From: Lycorma delicatula
Taxonomy: Eukaryota; Arthropoda; Insecta; Hemiptera; Fulgoridae
Length of the DNA stretch: 64,000 nt
Assembly: GCF_047948215.1 (NCBI RefSeq)
Contig: NC_134455.1
Coordinates: 80,031,689 to 80,095,688, forward strand
Reading direction: 5' to 3'
Below the pieces are notes generated by a model, which saw only the letters and a program-made list of their open reading frames with translations, did not search any database and was not told the origin of the DNA. The stretch's first letter is position 1. Each line of letters opens with the position of its first letter. A program made the translations under genes and the position numbers. Shown piece after piece: positions 1 to 11,115 of this stretch.

Positions 1-780
1 ATTTTCTATCTTTAATTCACGGTCCCATTTTCGTAACCAAGACGTAAAGATATCATTTGTCATCCAAGTCTGTTACTTTCGTACATAACAGGAAGCGATT
101 TCCAATTTTTAAAACATCGGGGTTTATCACTTTTCCCTATAACCAGAAGGTTTTTTGGCAGTTCCGTCATATTTGCAGCAATTTGTACTATTAGTCTTTC
201 TTTTGATACTTTTACCCCTGAACATGTTTCGCCTTTAAACCGAAGGGTTCTTTCTGGGGTCAGTTTAAAAAAAAGACCGGATTCATCAGCATTATAGATT
301 TTTCCGTCAGATTAGCCCTCTTTTAATTGTAGCCTAATGGTTTCTAGCCATTTTTCTGACACACCGGTTTGAGCTGCTGCGGCCTCATCGCTTATTCTCC
401 CTAACACAATATCGTGACGCCGATGTCACCCGTTGCATCCAAGCTGAAGTTATTTCACGTGGTTTACCAATTTTTTCAGAAAAATCGTTCGCCTTAGTTT
501 ATAATATAGGGCCGCTAATAGAAATATCACTAGTTCTCTGGTATTTAAACTATTTTAACAGCGCTTGTCTAGATCATTATGTTGACTAAGCCGTAATTTT
601 TTTGATTTCGTAGAATTCGTTTCAAAACTTTTCTAATTATTTCACGGTTCTTCCATATCACCGATATCGTGGAATGACCTACGCCTAATCCTTGGGCAAT
701 ATCTTATTAGTTTCACCATTCTCTAACCGCCAGATAATATGCGCCTTTTCCTCTATCTTGAATGTTTTTCGCGAAGTCAT
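1..780 (-). pseudogene. Tigger/pogo-type transposase, truncated by the window edge
   Basis: A DDE transposase of the Tigger (pogo, Tc1/mariner superfamily) type, which would cut and paste its own element. Read on the minus strand, an ATG at 778-780 opens a CENP-B-like helix-turn-helix segment (MTSRKTFKIEEKAHI, then WRLENGETN). Further on come ESGLFFKLTPERTLRFKGE, which carries the region of the first catalytic acid (NADESGLF), then KSDKPRCFKNWKSLP and WLRKWDRELKIEN at the window edge. Reading order and spacing match Tigger transposases I know. Frame changes and stops occur near 300-320, 540-620 and 700-720, so the copy is dead. The second and third catalytic residues would lie outside the window. 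No terminal inverted repeat is recognisable upstream at 781-900. It belongs to a different pogo lineage from the one at 56.9-60.9 kb, which has a Brinker-type DNA-binding domain. Confidence 0.82.
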
Positions 781-1249
781 AATTAATCACTATTAAATGA
801 ATTACATAAGATACGTAAAATAAAATACTGTACCCGAACGATATGATCGACCGATATGATTTTTTGCTCACAGCAAAAGATTAATAACAACTGAATGTGG
901 CTGCTTCAGTTTACAATATCCGGTACACGAAGAAGATAAGAAAAACAAAAACTATAGTACATATGCAATTAAAAAGGAAAAGGCGACTCATTTTAACCAT
1001 CAAAATATTTCTGTAGCTACAATGTAGATATATTACGTTACTAACGAGTCTTTTCCGTCCGTCATTATAAGCGATAAAATGTTGCGTTGTAGTAGAAAAA
1101 ATAAGTCATAATAACAGATATGCCACTACAACATATGTAATTATAAACAATATACATACTGTATTTATGCATTAACAACATACCAAACCAACCAAGAGAA
1201 GTTTTTGGCCACTATATTCGATGTCACTATAAAGGATATTTACTGTGTG

Positions 1250-1253
<4 letters not shown>
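781..1253. other. AT-rich stretch, nothing recognised
   Basis: This should hold the 5' leader and outer end of the Tigger copy, but no inverted terminal repeat can be picked out. No open frame of note. Confidence 0.5.

Positions 1254-1285
<32 letters not shown>
1254..1285. repeat. (AT)n microsatellite
   Basis: About 16 AT units directly beside the mariner-like remnant that follows. Confidence 0.95.
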
Positions 1286-1289
<4 letters not shown>

Positions 1290-1394
1290 GCCAAAAGATA
1301 TGCAACCCAATAATTAATATTCTTAAAAATCTTTCTTAACATAATATCCTCTACTGTACTTTGTAGTAGAACAAAAAGTATATTTTATCTATTT

Positions 1395-2275
1395 TTTTAA
1401 CAATAGATGCTGCAAATGCCTCAAACACATTTCTTCATATTAGCTGCTATTTTCGGATCGTCGCTTCGCTTATGCGGGATATTTCCTCTTCGATGTTGTG
1501 CTTGAATTGGTCGAGCGTGTGAGGGTTGTTTCATAAACAACCTTCACAACCTTCCTTCAAATGTTCCCACAGAAAAACATAGAAGGAGGGAGTTAAATGT
1601 GCCGATCTAAGTGGCCACAGTCCACGAGAAATGATGTGTTCCCCAAAGAATTCATGCAACATTATCATTGTGCTGTGCGCCTTGCACCGTCTTGCAACAG
1701 CCAACAGTCTCGTTCATCAGCCTTTAATAGTGACGTGAATTGAATGATATGTCCTAGTAAGGTTCAGCTGTTATCGTTCCCGTGAAAACAAATCGGGCAT
1801 ACAATTCTTTTTCGCGAAATCGCACATCAAACTCCAACAATCTTCTGTGAATGTAACGGGGTCTCATGGAAAACATCAGGGCTTTCTTTACTCCAGTATC
1901 TGTCGTTCTAGCTGTTATAATACGATACGGAAGGAGTTTCAGCTTCTTCGTGGCTCTGCGAACAGTCCCGTAAGATACTCCGGTTTTTGACACATTTTCC
2001 TATCTACTTTCTCGATGAAAGTAGCAAGGATACGCGGATACTTTCCAAGGACGCATCACTTAAAACTGTACGTCGACCGGACCCCGTTTATATTCATCCG
2101 CACTACCGGTTTCTCTAAAACGAGAGACTATGCTTAAAATCGTTGATTTATTAGGGAGCCGCGACTAAGGAAAAGCTGCCCAAAAGTCTTCCTAACATTT
2201 TAAGAATGGATGCGATTTAAAGTAGCTTGCAACGCTGAACGCCATACATTGAGGTCCTAACGCCCTTGTGGTTAT
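1395..2275 (-). pseudogene. Mariner-like transposase remnant (DUF4817/HTH type)
   Basis: A decayed Tc1/mariner-superfamily transposase of the insect type that starts with a DUF4817 helix-turn-helix. On the minus strand, 2150-1990 reads as a HTH region (STILSIVSRFRETGSADEYK), and 1993-1754 is open and contains TGVSYGTVRRATKKLKLLPY, the second helical part. After GTITAEPY a frame change leads to TLLGHIIQFTSLLKADERD and CWLLQDGARRTA, which holds the second catalytic aspartate (LQDGA). The end at about 1660-1400 reads FFGEHIISRGLWPL, FLWEHLKEGCEG and EEEISRISEATIRK. At least four frame changes or stops. The first catalytic block is missing or unrecognisable. The ends of the element are not resolved; the (AT)n tract at 1254-1285 lies just outside the 3' side. 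Confidence 0.75.
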
Positions 2276-2559
2276 GGCTTTATTCATTAAAGAAACCATG
2301 GCAATACAAATATAATGAAGTAAAATGACTAATTAATTTTTCATTAATAAATTTTTTTAAATATATAATATTCACACTACTATAGTTGCTATTTTGTCTT
2401 TTGCAATTCAGTTTTTTTTTTTTTTTAAGTGATTGTAAAGTCTGTACACTTCCTTCGTCGTTTTCTCTTCTCTTTTATTTCTTTGTACATATTCCCATTT
2501 CATAATTCATTTTTTTTTCTTCCTTCCATGTAGATTTTTCAGTCTTTTTCATTACGCCC

Positions 2560-2770
2560 TCTAAGGACAGATCGAAACCAGGCAATCATCAAGTTCCACT
2601 AAGCATAGCCGGGTTTCTCGAGAACAAGAAACCGGAGAAGAAAGAGCCTGGAGGTTTAACAATCAGCGTCTGGCGGTTGAATGAGCATATAAATGTGAAA
2701 GTTTCTCAAATCCAAGGATAACGTATGCATCGGGGATCCAGGGAGCTCAGCCCCCTGACCGGCTAGTAAT
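2560..2770. repeat. Dispersed repeat end with GC-rich hairpin
   Basis: This patch is clearly richer in G+C than its flanks and ends in a short palindromic motif (agggagctcagccccct near 2738-2754) followed by gaccggctagt. Repeats ending this way are familiar to me from hemipteran genomes, but I cannot name the family. No coding potential. Confidence 0.35.
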
Positions 2771-5070
2771 TAATAAAATCAAATTTCATTAAGTAAAATA
2801 CGATATTTTCAACGGACTATAAACAAATCAACTTTTTTTTAATGCCTATTGTAAACATGTCTTAACGTTTACTACCTTCACCTTTCTAAACTAATATTTA
2901 CGGTGACCAAACTTAAATCTAAATACATGAAATATATATTTTCGCGCGCGCGCTCACACACGCACACCATAATCAAGTATACCAGTTTTGAGAAAAAATG
3001 TTTATAATCGAAACTAATATCCGAAAATTCTGTTAATAACAACTGAATGTACGGATAATGGAGACGGTAAGTATAACATTAGCATGTATAAGAAAACAAA
3101 AGCGATTTAGACATTTTTATTAATTAAAATTCTACAAATAATAATAACAACAAAAACTCTTTTAAAAAGTGGTCGTAGCTAATTCGCTGAACAAGTTAGA
3201 CTATTCCCTCCTGACGTATTTATGGGGAAAACCCAACTCTTACTTTTTTTTAAAGCCGGGTCAATATTTTATTATTAAACTTAGTACTACAAATAAAATT
3301 ACAATTTACGATGATGTCACTGGTAAGTAAAATAAACAATAACTTTAACTTGTTTGTAGTATGCTGTAATAATATTGTACCCGAACAGAACATTTGATTA
3401 AACATTACGTTAAGAAGTTCATACTTTAACTTTTTTCTTTTTACAGAAATAAGCAATAGATTAAAAAATAAATAAATGAAATTGAAAAAGTTTCCCAAAC
3501 GACGGAAAAAGAGTAAATTAAAAATTTTATAAAATATTAACAAGGTAATACTTTAAAATTTTAACATTTGTAACGACAAACCGAATCAGATTCTATTCTA
3601 AAATATAAAAAATAAAAAAACTTCTAAATGCTTCCAATCGTCTCTAAGATCTCCGTGACTTACAAAAATGTTAAAATAAAATTATGCCCAAATGTTATAG
3701 ACAAAAACCAAGCAAACCTAAACGTCTGTACGCCGAATGTCTGTACACCGTATGCATCGATGATCACTTAAAACTAAAGAACCACTGGACCGATCTGAAT
3801 TATTCTTCTACCAATGTATTTATTGAACTTTGAGAATATAAGCTTAAATTCACCCACGTAACTCCGTAATTAGATGAACAGTGAACAGTAAAGATAAACA
3901 AAAAAAAAAATTATTTTTATTTGCTAAGTACATCACGAAAAATAAGAGAAATCTGTATGATTCTTACAAGAACTGAAATCTAGAAATAAAATAATGAAAA
4001 CTGTTTAGTTATTTCATTAAAATCGACTAAAGAATTTTGAAGATATCTACTAACAAAAGTTGTTTATAGCATTAAAATTTTCGTAAGTCTAATTTCTCGT
4101 AGCTATCAGTATATTTTATATATATAATTAAAATTATATCTGTAAACAATTGCTAAGATAAGATGCGTTATATTTACATTTTATTTTTGTATTTTATACA
4201 AAACTGAAACAAAAGGGTTTTTCTTGCTCAATGGCTACTAAGTCTATTTAAATCTATGTAACATTATATCAATTCATGTCTATTTTAGTAATTAATTATA
4301 AACGAAAAAACCTATTTCAACGAAAGGTGATGAATGAACTTTTTTTTATCTAGAATATAACGTTTATATGATTGATATTGGTAAGCGAGGCCAAATCTGC
4401 TATTTTTCATTGAAATATTTACCAATATCAAATACTTCTAATGAAAAATAAATTCTTCGTATTAATTTGCGTAGAATGCAGTTTAAAAAAAGAATTAAAT
4501 GTATTCCCTTTTGTTACACGTTTTTGAATTTACATCCTCAATCAAGCGATGACAATAAAAGCAGATAAAATTGTATGCAACTTTCACAGAAAGATTTTTT
4601 TTTTTCATTTTAAACGGGGACTCCTTTCCATCTTGCAAGAACATTTTTTATGATTTACAACCACTGGATGAATCTTAATGAAACATTTCAGAGGAACGAG
4701 AATTAAAACAAATAACATTTGAAACGATTTTTGAGTGATTTTTTTTTTAGAATTTTTATTAACGGCTTTCTTTCCAATGGTAAAAAGGATATGTTACTCA
4801 GAATAGCATCACGTAGTATAACCTACTACATTGAGAGAAAAGTCAAAAATTTCTACAATTTACTTAACTACGCTCTAAATTATCCCTCCTCCAATATAAC
4901 CGGAATATAAATCGCATTAGCTTTATTAGCCCGGCCGGTAAACCACGTAAAGGAAACTATTTCTAGTGATCAAAATATAAGGTTCCAAAAATTGTTTTTG
5001 ACGTACCGGAGATCCCTATGCGCAATAATCTTACAACATACGTATATCTGTATCAATAAAACAACTTTTC
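2771..5070. other. AT-rich stretch without recognised genes
   Basis: Long AT-rich DNA with several A or T runs and a short CG/CA dinucleotide patch at 2943-2967 (cgcgcgcgcgctcacacacg). The open frames at 3250-3543 and 4719-4910 are low-complexity (Phe/Leu/Lys-rich) and have no recognisable motif, so they are not called. A short G+C patch at 4928-4950 may be a scrap of a repeat. Confidence 0.5.
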
Positions 5071-5074
5071 GTGA

Positions 5075-6240
5075 CTGAATGAATGATGTCATCAACGCCC
5101 AGAAAAAATTACTAAAGATCGATGAAAATTTGTAAACATATTCTTCTTATGGTGTAAGTGTATACTAAGAAAGGATTATTTGAAATTCTTAATTTAAAGG
5201 GTAAAAATGGAATAGCAATTAAGTTTATTATTTTCCCAATTTTTCGGTAACAGATGAAGAGATCATCTTGATTTTTGGTGTGTGTAATCTTAATGTGAAT
5301 ATCTAAAAATTAATCTCAAGATTTTTTTGAAATTCCATATTTAAAAGTTAAAATGGGTTTTTGAAATTTTTTGAAAACCTGACTATTTTTTAAATTTTAG
5401 ATAACAAATGAAGATATCACCTTGATTTTTGGCGTATGTAATCTTCATGTAAATATTTAAAAACCAATTTCTAGATTTTCGAAATTCGACCTTGAAAGGG
5501 ATGAAGAAAGGTAAAAACAAAATCTGAACAACGATTGCAAATTTTTCCCATTTCCATTTCGACTATACTAAACGAGATATTCACTAGTTTGGGACTTGCA
5601 AATACTCTTCATATAAATATGTAAAAACCATTTTCGGTTTTTTTTTTTTTTAATTTCGATTTTTTAAGGGATACGACGGAGTACGGCGCGGCGTCTAACT
5701 AAAACAGCTTCCGTTACGGTATGTGCGGCCCGACTGACTTAACCTGCCTCCGGTTACTTGACTAAAAAAAAAGAAAATAATAAAAAAAAAGAAAAGAGAA
5801 ACGAAGTACGGTCACTTCCTAGTGGTGTTTGTCGGGTAACGCTAAGAACCAGACAAAATACATTTAAACCCGTACGAAGTACGTGTAACCAGTTAACTAA
5901 TATTTTTAAGATAGAGGCCGACTGTTCTAAAAACCACATCCTTAGATCACTCAAAGTTACGGGTCCTGTACTAACCAAATTGTCGCTGTGAAGAAATTAC
6001 AATACACGGATATTTTTTATAAACTGATCAGGCTTTAATGTTTATCTATCATGATTATTCTCACAAGCATAGGTTTAATGAACACGGCGGGGTCCAACGG
6101 ACAGAATCCTGTGGCTTGACGGGAAGGGCGAGCTAACCGAGCCGTGACCGGCTAAATATCCCCTGACTTCGACGGGAAACGCAAGTAATCATGTAGCACG
6201 AGCGAAGCCGCGACGGGGATGCTAAACTAGGGATTGATTT
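5075..6240 (+). repeat. Copy A of a dispersed repeat family ending in gcgaagccgcgacgg
   Basis: It begins near gatgtcatcaacg (5085), runs through a segment with ggtgtaagtgta (5152), then the tandem units, a GC-rich segment with gtacggcgcggcgtc (5682-5697) and ggttacttgactaaaa (5752), and ends with gcgaagccgcgacgggg (6205-6220). Copy B at 6550-6895 shows the same blocks in the same order, so this is a real repeat family and not chance. I do not recognise a transposase or reverse transcriptase in it. Orientation is arbitrary. It could be a non-autonomous element or the 3' part of a larger one. Confidence 0.6.
5253..5635 (+). repeat. Three diverged tandem units of about 155-165 bp
   Basis: A core motif starts at 5253 (gatgaagagatcatcttgat), 5407 (aaatgaagatatcaccttga) and 5573 (cgagatattcactagtttgg). 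Each is followed after some 20 bases by a tgtaatctt/caaatactc block and then a taaatat(c/t)(t)aaaaa block. Spacing is 154 and 166 bases. The third unit is the most divergent. Confidence 0.6.
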
Positions 6241-6514
6241 TTTCTTTACCTTTATTGGACTTTTGCTTATTGGTTTATATTGGATTATTTCAATTCATTA
6301 ATAAGATGGATTTATCAGACAAAGATTGTTCAATTTTCTTATCTTCCTTTTTTGTCTTTATTTAATCGTTTGGCAAACGTTCGTTGTTTATCGTATATTC
6401 TTTATATATTTTTAATAACCGCTTTATCAAGGTTTAATGAAAATCTAAAGAAAATATTCTTGATTAAAAAACTTTTATTTATAAATAAATAAGTTTGAAG
6501 TTAAAAAAAAAATA

Positions 6515-6550
6515 TTGCAAGCGAAGCGGCGACGGGCGAACGCTAATATA
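6515..6550 (+). repeat. GC-rich end motif of the same repeat family
   Basis: gcaagcgaagcggcgacggg (6516-6535) resembles the end of copies A and B and sits immediately before copy B begins, so it may be the tail of a third, deleted copy. The stretch 6241-6514 before it is AT-rich with a low-complexity frame only. Confidence 0.5.
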
Positions 6551-6895
6551 CATATAAAAGATGTCACTGATTCATAATCACGCTCAACAAAAAATATTGA
6601 AGATAAATTGATGAAAATTTGTATACACGTTCGTCTTACGGTGTAAGTGTAAACTAAAAGATTTTTTTTAAATTTCGAGTTTAAAGGATTAAACAGAAAG
6701 TTTTTAAGGGCGCGACGGTGTACGGCGTAGCGGCTCAACCAACACAGCCACTGGCACTGTTACTGTACATCAGACGCGACTGACGACACCTGCCTACGGT
6801 AACTTGACCAAAAATCATAAAATAAAAGAAGTTGAGCGGGAAACCCAAGTATCCATATAGTGCGGGCGAAGCTGCGACGATAATCTAATATATAT
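6550..6895 (+). repeat. Copy B of the gcgaagc(c/t)gcgacg-ended repeat family
   Basis: Shares with copy A, in order, a gatgtcactga start (6560), gatgaaaatttgtatacacg (6611), ggtgtaagtgtaaact (6641), tgtacggcgtagcgg (6719), cctgcctacggtaacttgac (6790) and an end reading gcgaagctgcgacg (6865-6880). It lacks the tandem array of copy A. Microsatellite-like TA and GT runs (6888-6925) follow. Confidence 0.6.
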
Positions 6896-6925
6896 AGATA
6901 TATGTATGCGCGCGTGTGTGTGTTT

Positions 6926-8084
6926 CCAACCTTAAGTGTATTTGTTGGGTGTCTACCTATCAGACCTAACATAAAACATAATATCTATGCAACAGGTTAT
7001 CATAAGATTTTGGGGATTAATTCTATTATCCTATAAAAAAAGCATGGGGAGTCGGATAAATTTTAAGTAATGAAGATACATCAAACGGAGTCTGACACAA
7101 AAGTCGAGTATTTTTAGCAAAAAATTTTGACATTTTACTTTTAGTGCTTTTTTTTAAAAAGCACTAAAGGTTTTTCAAAATATCTTCCTACGATTTTATT
7201 AAATTAATACAGAGCTAAATAATTTATTTCTACAATATAATTTTAAAAATGTTCCAACAAACCAATGTGTAATCCTGATTTTAAAAATAACCTTTCACTG
7301 AAAAATGAAATTACCATGTTAACAAAGAGTAACAACAAAACAAACAAAATTTTATTGTTTTTAAATTTTTAATGAAAGGTTTCCTTCCCGAAAATAAATT
7401 AGATCTCTTATTTGGAGTTCACCTGGTACTTCAGACTGTTTGTAATGTAATCCGCTATAATGAGAAAATCTTTACTGGTTAGAAATTTAAACGTACTTTA
7501 ACAAAGTGTTGGATTTTCACCAATTTTTTACCACTTTTAACTGATTTAATAATCAATTCAAAAATAATTTTCTTTCTATACAGAAAAAATTGAATTGTAA
7601 TAAAAATAATAACTTTCAATTTTTTATCATTCGATAAAATTGGGCTCCAGATATTTCAACAAAATCCTTTCCGGCTTTTTCAAAAGTAAAACCTATTTTT
7701 TACTATAATAAAACAATATTGTAATAGAATAAAATAATTACTTATAAGTTCTTGAAAAAAGTAATAATATTAAGAACAAGTTTGATTTACAATATACTAC
7801 CGTGATATGTTATGTATTTTAAAACAACCACTCCCATAATGTGGGCGCGCATTTCAGTACGTATTTATACAGTTTGAGAAGAGAACAACGTGTAGTGAAT
7901 CTAATACATTTTTCTAAATAAAATAATAAGACTAAGAAAATTGGGACAAAAAAAAAAAAATTTAGTGAATATAGCGCAAGATAATAAAACTGGCAACAAC
8001 CGACGTACACTGGAAGTGTTGTTGTACTGGTGTTAGTATATTACACAAAAGCAGCAAACAGCAGCAGGAAATGGGAGGAGTAGA
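6926..8084. other. AT-rich stretch, nothing recognised
   Basis: No supported feature. A short imperfect hairpin made of agtgctttttt and aaaaaagcact lies at about 7143-7167. Confidence 0.5.
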
Positions 8085-8340
8085 ATTTATTTATTGGTCA
8101 GATGATATACTGCTATAAGCTGCTGAGGAAGCTGCCACCGCCACCGCGTTGCCTCCTCAGTCGTGTGATTATATCTCATAGGAAACAGCTCCAGGCGAAT
8201 GCAAGTAAGCAGAGTAATACAACAGTCAAAAGAGAGTGTACGGGAAGCGAAGTAGGTTGGACCAGAGATCGCGTATCGCAACAAAGCTCTGTCGTCGCCG
8301 CGATAAATCCGCCAACAAACGAGTAAGACTACGAATTCAA
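8085..8340. other. GC-richer island of unknown nature
   Basis: Unusually GC-rich and CpG-containing for this window (ctgccaccgccaccgcgttg at about 8130; gtcgtcgccgcgataaat near 8291). Overlapping open frames on both strands have no known motif. It could be an untranslated exon, a promoter-proximal region or an unknown repeat. Several gtaag strings (near 8202 and 8322) could act as splice donors, but nothing proves it. Confidence 0.3.
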
Positions 8341-10520
8341 CATCTACTTACAAGAAGGCACAATCCTCTTTGTAATGTTTTACTTAACACGTATTATATA
8401 CCGCACGATATTCTTTCCGAACCTAAACGTTCAGTTATTTTGGTAGAAACGCAATACGACAAAACGAAATGTACAGCATACTACTATGTTTAGTTAACAC
8501 CAAAAGTAAAAATTATTTTTTAACTTTTTAAGATAATATTAATTAACGTAAATTGTAATGCAAATTAATTATAATGATAATTCTTGTCCAATCTCAGAAC
8601 GATTAGTCTTCAGAGAATGCCAAATTAATTAAATCCCAAATAACAAATCATTTGGCAAACAAAACAAATAAAAAGAGTATTTTGTTTGAGAAAGAAAGAA
8701 AAAGATACACGAAATAACTTTCGATTTTTAGAATGTTTAAAAAAGCCATATCAAGATTATCTTTTTTTTTTGAACTGAAAACTATTTTTTAGCGAAAGTA
8801 TTTCTTGACAAAAGTAAGCAAACTAATCTACCTAATCTAAATTTTGTTTTATTCTTTTATTAAGTAAAGTTTTACTATAAAAAAAAGTTAAGTATTAAAA
8901 ATTCTTTCATAAAAAATCTGATTTTCTTCCCCTTGTTATAAAATGTTAAGCAAATAAGGGATTTACGTTTATTTCACATGAAATAAGAAGCTATTAAAAT
9001 AAGAAAATTTTTGTTGGGGAAATACGTAATAATAAATTTTTAGAAGTCAAATAAAAACAATATTACATATAATTATTATTTTTATCCAGATAATGTATAG
9101 ATTCAATATTAAATTTTAATCTTACGAATAAAAATCTCAAAACTTTCATTAATATCTTTAAAATTAATGACCAAATATTTCTTACATAGATTTTTTTTCT
9201 TTTTAGGAAAGTACGCGAATTAACAAAAAAAAAAAAAAACTAACTGCGCTCACATTGAAAACTTCAAATTAAATAATCTTTTAACAGTTTTTCTAAAAGG
9301 AACAACAACCTACAACCGTATTAATTAGAAAGTATTTTCAGAACCGATTTAGTAATAAAAACTTAATATCGCACGAGTCCTCCGAAGTATTTCTAATCGT
9401 TACAAAAATGTGAGACGCTTAAATACGCAAAACAGGTGGTCCAAAAAACGTGCAATTCAGAATTTGAAGATGTATCTTTCGATAGCACGGATAGCTGGGA
9501 AATAACTGTTATGAAGTTGGTAACATTGAAATGTTTTTTAAGGTGGCACCACATTTCTTTAATTAAGCGGTCAGTGATTTTTATTTTATTAAGTATTTGC
9601 TACGTACAGAGGTAAAATTAGTTTCAGTGTAAAAACATTTTTTTTTATACGTTGACGCAATTTAACTTTGGAATATATTTCCCAGCGGTACACTAATATC
9701 TAAAAAATAAAGTATTAAATTTTTGTTCTTTTGATTGGAGCTAATCCGTGCTCTGATCGTCTTTCTGTGCTAACGGTCAAAGTTGTTGACAACAATTTAA
9801 ACTGATCACATAGGATCAATGTTCCTGCTTAAAAGAGCAACAAGCTTCTTAAAATTAGATCTTACAAGATCGGTGTTTAAAAATTTAATAAAGTAGTAGA
9901 GTCCGAAGGTATACATTGTTAACAACAAAACGACGGGACAACACATGGTTCAAAACCATGAATTCTTTTTAGTCTTACCTCATGAAGATTACGGCCACTA
10001 GGTCTGTTGAGCTCAAATTACCAATTATTTTTTGTAGAAACTTTTGAAAAACACTAAGTGTAATAATAATAATCTTCATACAGTTGATGTATAAGAAAAA
10101 AATAAAAAAATGATGCCGAATAAAATACAAAAGCTATACTACGAACCTTTTAAAGCTTTTAAACATCATTAAATGTGTGAAAGCTTAGCTAAAGATGGAC
10201 TAAGTTATTACAAAATTTTACTTAAAAAATTTTTAAAGAAATAAAATTCAGTTTTAAATTCAATTACAATGTTTGGGTTAAGTGACTGGAGAATTAGTTT
10301 GCACGCGCGCTTGTGTGTGTGGTGTGTATATGGTGTAATCGAAAAAGGTAACAGCAATAAAAAAAAAATCATATCTCCCTATGGAATTGAGATTACTTAA
10401 TTCGAGTAGTAATTGAAACTGTAAAATAACCGGGATGTAAGGTTTTTTTAAACGTGACCGGCCGTGACCTTGAACCGATGCGCACAACGCCTCTGCGCCA
10501 CTGTCAGTCAGTGCAATAGC
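8341..10520. other. AT-rich stretch, nothing recognised
   Basis: No coding or structural feature that I can support. The patch 10440-10520 is GC-richer and merges into the mariner-like remnant that follows. Confidence 0.5.
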
Positions 10521-10529
10521 GACAGTGCA

Positions 10530-11115
10530 GAAAGCACAGAGCGTTTTGTGGTTAGCGGAGTACAAATTAATTATAACTGTTCAACGGACTTTCCGGCGTA
10601 TTAATGACGATTCCTTTCAAACAAACAGCATTAGACGGTGATACCAGTACTTTACGGAATCTGGCAATGAGGAAATGAAAACGTCCCTCGGACGGCCCAA
10701 AACGAGTGACGAACAGTTGACCGTATACACCAACGTTGTTGTTGAAGCAATAAAAATCAATTTCCCGGCGAAGTTTATAGTTACGAATTCCAAAGAAAAC
10801 TATTTAAAATATGTTGCACAAGGGTTTAGGCATTCACGCATAACGCATTTGAAGATGACGAAACATTTTTAAAACGTGTTATGTTTACGGTTAAAGCAAC
10901 TTTCCATGTCAGTAGTAGGTCAACCGGCATAATTGTAGGACATGGGGATTTCACCAACTCAATGAAATTACTGAGTACGTCAGAGACATATTATTGAAAC
11001 ATTCTAAGATATGTAAAAAAACCTTTTGAATTGGTGAACTTCTTGAAAAAATACACGTTTGATTATATCTAGTAGTTTCAAAGATACGATTTTTTAAATT
11101 GCTGCAACATTTGTC
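10530..11115 (+). pseudogene. Mariner-like transposase remnant (DUF4817/DDE_3 type), internally deleted
   Basis: 10530-10710 reads as a DUF4817 helix-turn-helix start (KAQSVLWLAEYK, ITVQRTFRR, NSIRR, then GRPKTSDEQL in the next frame). 10830-10920 reads in shifted frame as HAFEDDETFLKRVMF followed by TVKATFHVS, the block that normally carries the first catalytic aspartate. Here the usual acidic pair is replaced by Val-Lys, so the active site is destroyed. The middle of the protein is gone. From about 10975 the DNA matches the 3' end shared by the copies at 27.9-28.8 kb (gaaacattctaagatatgta, then gatacgattttttaaattgctgcaac in pieces), ending near 11115. These shared ends show that all three belong to one family. 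Confidence 0.72.

Noticed and set aside
3250..3543. 97-codon minus-strand frame rich in Phe and Leu
   Set aside because: Translated T-rich DNA; hydrophobic only because of composition.
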